Shown piece after piece: positions 1-9,000 of a stretch of 64,000 nucleotides of DNA. How positions within the stretch are numbered: the first letter of the stretch is position 1; every line of letters starts with the position of its first letter. Source of the DNA: an uncultured Bacteroidales bacterium (GTDB lineage Bacteria; Bacteroidota; Bacteroidia; Bacteroidales; UBA932); contig CAJONI010000020.1 of NCBI GenBank assembly GCA_905235995.1, positions 31,966-95,965 of the forward strand. The letters are read 5' to 3'. The position numbers and the translations under genes were made by a program. The notes under the pieces are model-generated. The model searched no databases and was not told where the DNA came from. It was given only the letters and a program-made list of their open reading frames with translations.

Positions 1-1574
1 CCGACACCAAGACCTTCTGCGCCCAGGTCTGGGCCCCCGAAAAACCCTACCGCTGGCGCAAGAAACTCGGCCCCGCGATCGCCAATCCAGTGATCTATGA
101 GACCCATATAGGCATGAGCTCCGAGGAAGGCAAGGTGGCAAGCTTCACCGAGTTCCGCAGGAACGTGCTCCCGCGCGTCATCGAAACCGGCTACAACACG
201 CTGCAGATCATGGCCCTGCAGGAGCATCCCTACTACGGAAGCTTCGGCTATCAGGTGTCGAATTTCTTCGCACTGAGCAGCCGCTTCGGCACTCCCGAGG
301 AATTCAAGGCCCTCGTCGACGCTGCACACCAGGCCGGCATCGCAGTGATAATGGACGTGGTCCACAGCCACGCTGTCAAGAACGAGGTCGAAGGCCTCAG
401 CAGGCTCGACGGCTCCTATACTACTTATTTCCACGAAGGTCCCCGCGGAGAACACCCCGCCTGGGGCTCCCGCTGCTTCGACTACGGCAAGGGTCAGACC
501 TTGCATTTCCTGCTCTCGAACCTCAAGTACTGGATGGAGGAATACCATCTCGACGGTTTCCGCTTCGACGGAGTGACGAGCATGCTCTACTACGACCACG
601 GCCTCGGCCGCGACTTCACCTCCTACGACTGCTATTTCGACGGCGGACAGGACCCCGACGCCATCACCTACCTCGGCCTGGCCAATATCCTGGTCAAGGA
701 GCTGGACCGCAACGCCTTCACCATCGCCGAAGATATGTCGGGCATGCCGGGCCTCGCAGCCCCGATCGAGGACGGCGGCATAGGCTTCGACTACCGCATG
801 AGCATGGGCGTTGCCGACCACTGGATCAAGTGGATCAAGGAGCGCAGCGACTGGGACTGGAGCATGGGCGAGATCTGGCACGAGCTCTCGGGCAAGCGTC
901 CCGACGAGCGCACCATCAGCTACGCCGAGTGTCACGACCAGGCTCTGGTGGGCGACAAGACCATCATCTTCCGCCTGATAGACAAGGAGATGTACTGGAG
1001 CATGAACATCGGCTCCCAGAACCTCGCCATCGACCGCGGAATCGCCCTCCACAAGATGATTCGCCTCGTGACCCTGGCCACGGCGGGCGACGGCTACCTG
1101 ACCTTCATGGGCAACGAGTTCGGCCATCCTGAATGGATAGACTTCCCGCGCGAAGGCAACGACTGGTCGTACCACTACGCCCGGCGCCAGTGGTCGCTGG
1201 TCGACAATCCGCAGCTCCGCTACCGCGGGCTCTGGCTCTTCGAAAAGGCCATGCTGAACCTCGCACGCGAAGCCCGGATCCTGTCGGCGCATCCGACCTG
1301 CCTGCGCTGCGACGAGGAGAAGAAGATCCTGCTGCTGGAGCGCGCAGGCCTTGTCTTCGCCTTCAACTTCAACCCCGAATATTCCTTCGAAAACTATGGC
1401 TTCGCTGTGGCGGGAGGCAAGTATGAGACCGTGCTCGACAGCGACGCCCCCGAGTTCGGAGGCTTCGGACGCCTTGACTCATCCGTGAAGCATCTCACGC
1501 GCAGGGAAGGGGATTACGACAACCTCTATCTGTACCTTCCAAGCCGCACCGTGCAGGTGCTTCGCAAAATATAG
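1..1574 (+). CDS. glgB: 1,4-alpha-glucan branching enzyme (GH13), 5' end missing
   Basis: Makes alpha-1,6 branches in glycogen. The frame is open from base 3, so the gene starts upstream of the window; only the end of the N-terminal domain and the GH13 barrel are present. Visible motifs: YETHIGMSSEE, DVVHSH (GH13 region I), DGFRFDGVTSM with the predicted nucleophile Asp at 567-569, IAEDMSG with the predicted acid/base Glu at 729-731, ESHDQ-like AECHDQALVGDK, and GNEFGHPEW. The wording of these motifs matches the eukaryotic-type branching enzymes (GBE1-like) rather than E. coli GlgB; this is recalled family knowledge. The stop is 56 bases before the next gene, which has its own promoter box, so the two may be separately transcribed. 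Confidence 0.93.
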   Translation, partial: DTKTFCAQVWAPEKPYRWRKKLGPAIANPVIYETHIGMSSEEGKVASFTEFRRNVLPRVIETGYNTLQIMALQEHPYYGSFGYQVSNFFALSSRFGTPEEFKALVDAAHQAGIAVIMDVVHSHAVKNEVEGLSRLDGSYTTYFHEGPRGEHPAWGSRCFDYGKGQTLHFLLSNLKYWMEEYHLDGFRFDGVTSMLYYDHGLGRDFTSYDCYFDGGQDPDAITYLGLANILVKELDRNAFTIAEDMSGMPGLAAPIEDGGIGFDYRMSMGVADHWIKWIKERSDWDWSMGEIWHELSGKRPDERTISYAECHDQALVGDKTIIFRLIDKEMYWSMNIGSQNLAIDRGIALHKMIRLVTLATAGDGYLTFMGNEFGHPEWIDFPREGNDWSYHYARRQWSLVDNPQLRYRGLWLFEKAMLNLAREARILSAHPTCLRCDEEKKILLLERAGLVFAFNFNPEYSFENYGFAVAGGKYETVLDSDAPEFGGFGRLDSSVKHLTRREGDYDNLYLYLPSRTVQVLRKI

Positions 1575-1596
1575 GTATAATCTATACATATTTTCG

Positions 1597-1604
1597 TACC
1601 TTTG
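1597..1604 (+). promoter_or_regulatory. Bacteroidota -7 box (TACCTTTG)
   Basis: Exact match to the TAnnTTTG -7 consensus, 26 bases before the debranching enzyme start and just after the glgB stop. No clear TTTG -33 element was found at the usual spacing. It probably drives the four-gene glucan operon 1631-10311. Confidence 0.6.
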
Positions 1605-1630
1605 CGGTTTAAAATCTGAACATCTAGTAT

Positions 1631-3565
1631 ATGGCTTATCTGCAATTCAACAAGGCCGAGCTCGTGAACCTCGAGTACTCCCTGAAGCGGGAGCTCCTCG
1701 CGACCAACCGTGCCGGAGGCTATTGCAACACGACCATCGTGGGCTGCAATACCCGAAAGTACCATGGTCTGCTCGCCGTGCCCGTCGACAAGTTCGGCGG
1801 ACACCGCTACATGCTGCTCTCCGACCTCGACGAGACCCTGCTTCAGCACGGGATGCCCTTCAACCTCGGCATCCACTGCTACGGGAACATCTACGAACCC
1901 CGCGGCCACAAGTACATCGTGGACTATGAGATGGATCCGTATCCCGTCATCACCTACAGGGTGGGCGGCATGCTCTTCAGGAAGGAGCTGCTCTTCGTCT
2001 CAGGCTGCGACCAGCTGCTGATCCGCTACACGCTGCTGGACGCCCACTCCCACACGGTCCTCAGGCTCAAGCCCTACCTGGCATACCGGAGCATCCACGC
2101 CCTTACCCAGGCCAATGCCGATGCCAATACGAACTACCGTACCATCGAAGGCGGAGCTTCTTTCTGCCTCTACCGCGGCTTCCCCGACCTCTGCCTCCAG
2201 ATCTCGAAGAACAGCGAGTACGTCCACATGCCCGACTGGTACAAGGGTACGGTCTATATGGAAGAATACCGTCGCGGTTTCGACTGCCGCGAAGACCTCC
2301 TGGTCCCCGGCTGGTTCGAGATGCCGATGCGCAAGGGCGAGAGCATAGTAATCTCCGCCTCCACCGTCCCCGTCGACCCGAAGACCCTCAAGACCCTGTT
2401 CAACCGCGAGATCAAGAAGCGCATGCCCCGCGAAGACTACGACAGCTGCCTGAAGGCCGCCGCCGAACAGCTCTTTGCCTATGAGAAAGGCTTCGCGCGC
2501 ATCTGCACGGGCTTCTCCTGGCACGAGATCGGCGGAATGCGCGAAACTGCGCTCACCCTCCCCGGCCTTACCATCTACAACACCGGCGACGTGAAGCTGT
2601 TCGAGAAGATACTCTCCGACCTCATCACCGAAAACAAGGATGCCTTCCTCCATGGAAGCGACCAGGTGGAGTCTCCGCTGCGCCTGACAGAGGCCGTGCA
2701 GCACCTGGCCAAGTTCACCGGCGACGAGGCGCAGGCCTGGAAGAAATACGGCAAGTTCCTCAAACAGGTGATAGAGAGCTACCTGGGCGGACGTCCCGAA
2801 GCGCAGGTACACGACAACGGCCTTGTGTGGGCCGAATATCCCGGCATCGCCCTGAGCTGGATGAACGCATATATCGACGGCAAGCCCGTGACCGAGCGCC
2901 GCGGCTATCAGGTTGAGACCAACTGCTTGTGGTACAACGCAGTGTGCTTCGCCCACGACATGGAGTCCCGCTACGGCCGCTCGAAAGCTTTCGTAGCCCG
3001 CTGCGCCGAGGTTAAGGCCGCCATCGAAGACAGCTTCTACGACATTTTCTGGTCGGAGGAGCGCCGCCACCTTGCCGACTACGTCGACGAGAACGGCCAG
3101 AACATCTTCACCCGTCCAAACCAGATTTACGCCTGCTCTCTGCCCTACAGCCCCGTTTCCGAGGAAGCGCAGGCCGAAATCCTGCACGCAGTGGAGCGTG
3201 AACTCGTGACCACCCGCGGCATCCGCACCCTCTCCCCGAAGAACCCGAATTATCGCTCACGCTACGAAGGCAACCAGATCGAGCGCGACACCGCCACCCA
3301 CAACGGCTGCAACCGTCCCTGGCTGCTCGGTCCCTTCGCCGAGGCGAGCTTCAAGCTCTTCGGCCCTTCGTTCGTGCGCAAGGCCCGTGAGCTGGTCGAC
3401 GGCTTCCAGGAAGACCTCAACGTCCACGGCATCGGCGCCGTGGCCGAGATCTACGACGGCGATCCGCCTTACGTCCCGCACGGAGCCATCAACTCAGCGC
3501 TGAGCGTATCGGCCATCCTATATGTGAAATACCTCATCAACCAGTATAAGGAGGAAACGCTATGA
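1631..3565 (+). CDS. Glycogen debranching enzyme family protein (GDE N and C domains)
   Basis: 644 residues, predicted amylo-alpha-1,6-glucosidase family. The N-terminal domain (about 10-230) contains RAGGYCNTT and NTRKYHGLL, typical of the bacterial/archaeal GDE_N domain. The C-terminal alpha/alpha barrel (about 270-640) ends with the family signature AEIYDGDPPYVPHGA. Two things are odd: where family members usually read GRD before the LPGL motif, this protein has MRE (303-305), and the usual DASLWF-type segment is not recognisable. Catalytic activity is therefore likely but not certain. The stop overlaps the next start (ATGA), showing translational coupling with the GT4 gene. A debrancher-GT4-GH57 trio is, from memory, recurrent in Bacteroidales. 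Confidence 0.85.
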   Translation: MAYLQFNKAELVNLEYSLKRELLATNRAGGYCNTTIVGCNTRKYHGLLAVPVDKFGGHRYMLLSDLDETLLQHGMPFNLGIHCYGNIYEPRGHKYIVDYEMDPYPVITYRVGGMLFRKELLFVSGCDQLLIRYTLLDAHSHTVLRLKPYLAYRSIHALTQANADANTNYRTIEGGASFCLYRGFPDLCLQISKNSEYVHMPDWYKGTVYMEEYRRGFDCREDLLVPGWFEMPMRKGESIVISASTVPVDPKTLKTLFNREIKKRMPREDYDSCLKAAAEQLFAYEKGFARICTGFSWHEIGGMRETALTLPGLTIYNTGDVKLFEKILSDLITENKDAFLHGSDQVESPLRLTEAVQHLAKFTGDEAQAWKKYGKFLKQVIESYLGGRPEAQVHDNGLVWAEYPGIALSWMNAYIDGKPVTERRGYQVETNCLWYNAVCFAHDMESRYGRSKAFVARCAEVKAAIEDSFYDIFWSEERRHLADYVDENGQNIFTRPNQIYACSLPYSPVSEEAQAEILHAVERELVTTRGIRTLSPKNPNYRSRYEGNQIERDTATHNGCNRPWLLGPFAEASFKLFGPSFVRKARELVDGFQEDLNVHGIGAVAEIYDGDPPYVPHGAINSALSVSAILYVKYLINQYKEETL

Positions 3566-4851
3566 GAGTACTGATGTTCGGTTGGGAATTCCCGCCCCAT
3601 ATCGCCGGCGGCCTGGGTACGGCCTGCTATGGCATGACCAAAGGCCTGGCTCACGCCGGAGTGGACGTACTTTTCGTGATGCCCTCCGCCAGCGGAGATG
3701 AAGACCAGAGCTGCGTCCGCATCATCAACGCCAGCGACGTGGCAGTCTCCGACAGCATAAGCCAGATCGACGAATATCTCGGCAAGGTACAGTTCCTCCG
3801 CGTAGGCTCCAACCTGCATCCCTACATCGACCCGGTCGACTTCACCGACCTGGTGGAAGAGGAGCAGCGCTCCCAGAGCGAGGAGTTCAAGTTCTATTTC
3901 CGGCAGAAATACAAATTCTCAGGCAAGTACGGAAAGAACCTCATGGAAGAGGTGTCCCGCTACGCCATGGTGGGCGGCGCGATCGCAGCCCGCGAGGACT
4001 TCGACGTGATCCATGCCCACGACTGGCTGACCTACCACGCCGGCATCGCCGCCAAGCGCGTTTCCGGCAAGCCGCTGGTGATCCACGTCCATGCGACCTC
4101 CTTCGACCGCGGCAGTGCCGACAACATCGACACCCGCGTATTCGCCATCGAGAAGCGCGGCATGGAGGAAGCCGACAAGGTCATCACCGTGAGCGACCTG
4201 ACCCGCAACATAGTGATCAACAAATACGGCATCGACCCCTCCAAGGTCGTGACCGTCCACAACGCAGTCGACTTCTCTGGACGCGAGAAGATCGAGGTGG
4301 AGCGCGGCGTCCGCGAGAAGGTCATCACCTTCCTGGGCCGCATCACCTTCCAGAAGGGTCCCGAATACTTCATCGAAGCTGCAGCCAAGGTGCTCAAGGT
4401 GTGCCCTGAGACCCGCTTCGTGATGGCCGGCAGCGGCGACATGATGAACCGCTGCATACGCTATGTGGCCAAGCTTGGCATAGCCGACCGCTTCTACTTC
4501 ACGGGCTTCCTGCGCGGCGACGACGTGCAGAAGATGTTCGCCCTTTCGGACGTATATGTGATGCCTTCCGTCTCCGAGCCTTTCGGCATCTCGCCGCTCG
4601 AGGCCATGAAGACCGACGTCCCGACCATCATCTCCAAGCAGTCGGGTGTCGCCGAAGTTCTCAAATATGCCATCAAGGTGGACTTCTGGGACGTGAACGC
4701 CCTGGCAGACGCCATGTACGGACTCCTCAACTATCCCGCCCTTCCCCAACTGGCCGCAGAGAGGGGACGCGAGGAAGTCGACAACCTCAAATGGGACGCC
4801 GCAGCCGTCAAGGTGAGGCGCGTCTATGAGTCGGCCGTCAACGGACAATAA
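3562..4851 (+). CDS. GT4 glycosyltransferase of the glycogen operon
   Basis: 429 residues, GT-B fold. The N-terminal acceptor domain opens with MFGWEFPPHIAGGLGTA, as in glycogen synthase-like GT4 enzymes, and the C-terminal donor domain contains FLGRITFQKGPE and the E-x7-E motif EPFGISPLE (E339, E347). It probably transfers glucose from a nucleotide sugar in alpha-glucan or maltosaccharide synthesis; donor and acceptor cannot be read from sequence. The ATG overlaps the debrancher stop by four bases, and the GH57 gene follows 12 bases downstream, so this is a tight operon. No signal peptide; cytoplasmic. Confidence 0.85.
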   Translation: MRVLMFGWEFPPHIAGGLGTACYGMTKGLAHAGVDVLFVMPSASGDEDQSCVRIINASDVAVSDSISQIDEYLGKVQFLRVGSNLHPYIDPVDFTDLVEEEQRSQSEEFKFYFRQKYKFSGKYGKNLMEEVSRYAMVGGAIAAREDFDVIHAHDWLTYHAGIAAKRVSGKPLVIHVHATSFDRGSADNIDTRVFAIEKRGMEEADKVITVSDLTRNIVINKYGIDPSKVVTVHNAVDFSGREKIEVERGVREKVITFLGRITFQKGPEYFIEAAAKVLKVCPETRFVMAGSGDMMNRCIRYVAKLGIADRFYFTGFLRGDDVQKMFALSDVYVMPSVSEPFGISPLEAMKTDVPTIISKQSGVAEVLKYAIKVDFWDVNALADAMYGLLNYPALPQLAAERGREEVDNLKWDAAAVKVRRVYESAVNGQ

Positions 4852-4863
4852 AAAAGTAAAGCC

Positions 4864-6072
4864 ATGAATAAGACAGTCTGTTTCTATTTCCAAGTCCATC
4901 AGCCCGACCGGCTGCGACAGTTCCGATTCTTCGACATCGGCAACGACGCCCATTACCTGGACGATTTCTCCAACCGTACCATCGTGCGCCGTGTCGCCGA
5001 GCGCTGCTACCTGCCCGCGAACAAGCTCCTGCTCGAGCTTATTCTCAAGCATAACGGAGCATTCAAGGTCGCATTCTCGATTTCCGGTGCGGCCATCGAG
5101 CAGTTCGAGCGCTATACCCCCGAGGTGATCGACAGCTTCAAGGCGCTGGCCGAAACCGGGTGCGTGGAGTTCCTGGCCGAGACCTATTCCCATTCGCTCG
5201 CTTCGCTGGCCTCCACTGCCGAATTCAAGAAGCAGGTGAAGCAGCACGCCGACCTGATGAAACGTGTTTTCGGCGTCAAGCCCACCACCTTCCGGAACAC
5301 CGAGCTCATCTATTCCGACGACATCGGAGAGACGGTGGCCGGCATGGGCTACAACGTGATGCTGACCGAAGGCGCCAAGCACATCCTCGGCTGGAAGAGC
5401 CCCGATTTCGTATATGCGAACGCCCTCGATCCGAGGCTGAAGGTCCTGCTCCGCAACTTCAACCTGAGCGACGACATCGCCTTCCGCTTCTCCGACCAGA
5501 GCTGGGCGGGCTGGCCCCTGACCGCCGACAAGTTCGCCGACTGGTCGGTGGCCGCACTGGCCCAGGGCGACGTGCTCAATCTCTTCATGGACTATGAGAC
5601 CTTCGGAGAGCACCAGCGCAGCGCCAGCGGCATCTTCGACTTCATGGAGGCCCTGCCCGCAGCCATCCTGGCCCGCGGCCTGGAATTCTGCACTCCCGCC
5701 GAGGCGGCGCAGAAGCATCAGGCTGTGGCTCCGCTCAACGTGCCTTATCCCATCTCATGGGCGGACGAAGAGCGCGACACGAGCGCCTGGCTGGGCAACG
5801 AGCTCCAGGAAGAGGCTTTCAACAAGCTCTATTCCCTCGAGGCCGACATCTACAAGACGAAGGACGAAGGCCTGCTCGCCATGTTCCGCAGACTTCAGGA
5901 AAGCGACCACTTCTATTATATGTGCACAAAGTTCTTCTCCGACGGCAGCGTGCACAGCTACTTCAACCCCTACGACACGCCATACGAGGCTTTCATCAAC
6001 TACATGAACGTGCTCGCGGACTTCGAACTGCGGGTGAAGGAGAAACTCAAAGTAAAGAAAACCACCAAGTAA
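4864..6072 (+). CDS. GH57 alpha-amylase / glucan-processing enzyme
   Basis: 402 residues with the ordered GH57 motifs: HQP near the N-terminus (motif 1), GAAIEQ (motif 2), FRNTELIY with predicted nucleophile E147 (motif 3) and MDYETFGEH with predicted acid/base D243 (motif 4). GH57 enzymes are retaining alpha-glucanases or 4-alpha-glucanotransferases; the exact activity here cannot be told apart. There is no signal peptide, so it should act on cytoplasmic glucan. It sits 12 bases after the GT4 gene and 6 bases before the synthase-phosphorylase fusion. Confidence 0.88.
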   Translation: MNKTVCFYFQVHQPDRLRQFRFFDIGNDAHYLDDFSNRTIVRRVAERCYLPANKLLLELILKHNGAFKVAFSISGAAIEQFERYTPEVIDSFKALAETGCVEFLAETYSHSLASLASTAEFKKQVKQHADLMKRVFGVKPTTFRNTELIYSDDIGETVAGMGYNVMLTEGAKHILGWKSPDFVYANALDPRLKVLLRNFNLSDDIAFRFSDQSWAGWPLTADKFADWSVAALAQGDVLNLFMDYETFGEHQRSASGIFDFMEALPAAILARGLEFCTPAEAAQKHQAVAPLNVPYPISWADEERDTSAWLGNELQEEAFNKLYSLEADIYKTKDEGLLAMFRRLQESDHFYYMCTKFFSDGSVHSYFNPYDTPYEAFINYMNVLADFELRVKEKLKVKKTTK

Positions 6073-6078
6073 GCAAGA

Positions 6079-9000
6079 ATGGAAGATAAATTTACGATGC
6101 CCGACTACCTGTTCGAGACGAGTTGGGAAGTATGCAACAAGGTAGGAGGTATCCATACGGTCATTGCCACCAAAGCCCTTTATCTTGGCAATTCATTCAA
6201 GAAAAACCATCATATACATATCGGCCCCGACGTCTGGCGTGACGTAGGCCAGAACCCGGAATTCACGGAAGACCCCACGCTGTTCCGCTCCTGGAGGAGA
6301 AGGGCGGCGGAGGAGGGCCTCCGTATCCGTGTCGGCCATTGGAACGTGGCAGGCCACCCGGTGGCCATCCTGGTCGACTTCACGACCTTCATCAGCCGCA
6401 AGGACGAGATCCTGACCGAGTTCTGGAAAAGATACAGCGTCGACTCCCTCAGCGGCGGCTGGGACTATGTGGAATCGGCCCTGTTCGGCTATGCCTCCGG
6501 CAAGGTGATCGAGAGTTTCGTTCACTACTATGTCAAGCCCCACGACAAGGTGGTGGCCCAGTTCCACGAATGGATGACCGGCGCCGGCCTGCTCTACCTG
6601 AAGACGGCCAACCTGCCCATAGGCACCATCTTCACCACCCATGCCACCGTCATCGGTCGCTGCGTGGCCAGCAAGGACATCCCTCTCTACGACGACCTGG
6701 AAAGCCTTGACGCCGACCGCCTCTCCCACGAGTTCGGAGTCGCGGCCCGCCACTCGCTGGAGAAGGCTTCCGCCACTGCGTCCGACGTGTTCACGACTGT
6801 GAGCGAGATCACCGCCCGCGAGTGCCGCCAGTTCCTCGGCAGGTCTTGCGACGTGATCACTCCCAACGGTTTCGAGAACAGCTTCACCCCCGACGCGGAA
6901 CACTATCCCGCAGCCCGCAAGGCAGCCCGCAGGAAGCTGCTGGAGGTTGCCTCGGCGATGGCCGGCGAGAAATTCGACGACAAGAGCCTGCTCGTCGCCA
7001 TAAGCGGCCGCTACGAGTACAGCAACAAGGGTATCGACGTGTTCATCGACTCGCTGGCACGTCTGGACAGCATAGGTTATTCCGGGCGCAGGATCCTGGC
7101 CTTCATCATGGTCCCCTCGGGCAACAACGGTCCCGACAAGGAACTTGTGGCGAAGCTCTCCGGAGCCGATACGCTCCACACCACCCAGACGAGCCACTAT
7201 CTGATGGACGACTACGACATCGTGACCCGCAGGCTGCGTGAACTTCAGCTGAACAACCACATCGGCTCGACTATCGACGTGTTCTTCATCCCCACCTATC
7301 TGAACGGCAACGACGGCGTGTTCAACATGAGCTACTACGACCTGCTGGTGGGCATGGACCTGACCGTCTTCCCTTCATACTATGAGCCCTGGGGTTACAC
7401 CCCGCTCGAGTCGCTGGCCTTCAGCGTCCCCACCACCACCACCTCGCTCGCCGGTTTCGGCGTGTGGGTGCGCGACCACTGCGAGGAGCCGCATCCGGGC
7501 ATCACGGTGATCGAGCGCACTGACGCAAACGCTTCGGAACTGTCGGTAAAGGTGGCCGAACGCATCATCGAAGTCGCCAGCCTCACTCCGGCAAAGGCGG
7601 CACATTATCGCGAGAACGCCAAGAAGGTGTCGGAGATCGCTCTGTGGAGCAACAACATCGTCTACTACAAGGAAGCCTACACCGGCGCCATAGACAAGGT
7701 GCAGACCTCCCGCAACGAGTTCATCGAGATTCCGGAAGACACGATGCACGACTTCGCCAGGTATTTCGCCGGCCAGCCTTCATGGACCAGCGTGTTCGTG
7801 AGCCGTGAACTGCCTGAACGCCTGATGCATCTGGACGCACTCGCCAAGAATCTGTGGTGGTGCTGGAACCAGGATGCCATCGAGCTGTTCCGCAGCATCG
7901 ATCCCGAGCTTTGGAAAACCACTGGTGGCAATCCGCTGCTCTTCCTCGACAAGATTCCGCTCAAGCGCTACCGCAGCCTGGAGCAGGACGAAGCCTTCCT
8001 GGGCCATCTCGACTCCGTGTATGCCGAATTCAAGGAATACATGGAAGCCAAGTCCGACCGTCCCGGTCCCCGCGTAGCCTATTTCTGCATGGAATACGGC
8101 ATCGACACTTCCCTGAAGATCTATTCCGGCGGCCTGGGCATCCTGGCCGGCGACTACCTCAAGGAAGCCTCCGACATGAAGGTCAACATGACCGCCGTCG
8201 GACTGCTCTACCGCCACGGCTACTTTACCCAGAAACTTTCGGCCGCCGGCGACCAGATCGCCGACTACGAACCCCAGGACTTCACCAAGATCCCTGCGGC
8301 GCCCGTGCGTGACCACGAAGGCAACTGGTTGACCGTACGGGTCGCATTCCCTGGCCGTAACATCAACGCCCGCATCTGGAAGGTCGAGGTGGGCCGTACC
8401 GACCTCTTCCTGCTCGACACCGACTACGAAGACAATCTCCCCGAAGACCGCCAGGTGACCCATCAGCTCTACGGCGGCGACTGGGAGAACCGCCTCAAGC
8501 AGGAACTCCTCCTCGGCGTGGGCGGCATCAGGGCCCTCCGAGCCCTGGGCCTTGACGCCGACGTGTACCACTGCAACGAAGGCCACGCTGCCTTCTGTGG
8601 TTTCGAGCGCCTGCGCGAGTACATCCAGAACGATAACCTGTCCTTCCCCGAGGCTCTCGAAGTGGTGCGCGCATCGTCGCTCTTCACGACCCATACCCCG
8701 GTGCCTGCAGGACATGACGCATTCTCCGAAGACCTTCTCCGCATCTACATCTCGCACTATCCCGAGCGCATGAAGATCGACTGGCCTACGTTCATGAGCC
8801 TGGGCAAGATCAATCCCGAGAATCCCGGCGAGAAGTTCTCGATGAGTTTCCTGGCCGCGAACCTCTCGCAGGAGATCAACGGCGTGAGCTGGCTGCACGG
8901 CAAGGTGAGCCAGCAGATTTTCGCGCCCATGTGGCCGGGCTACCTGCCCGAGGAACTCAACGTGAGCTCCGTGACCAACGGCGTCCACTATCCCACCTGG

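Noticed and set aside
3919..5718. Long minus-strand open frame (599 codons) across the GT4 and GH57 genes
   Set aside because: It is the mirror of strong codon bias in two clearly recognised plus-strand genes, lacks any family motif and has His/Val/Leu-rich antisense composition.
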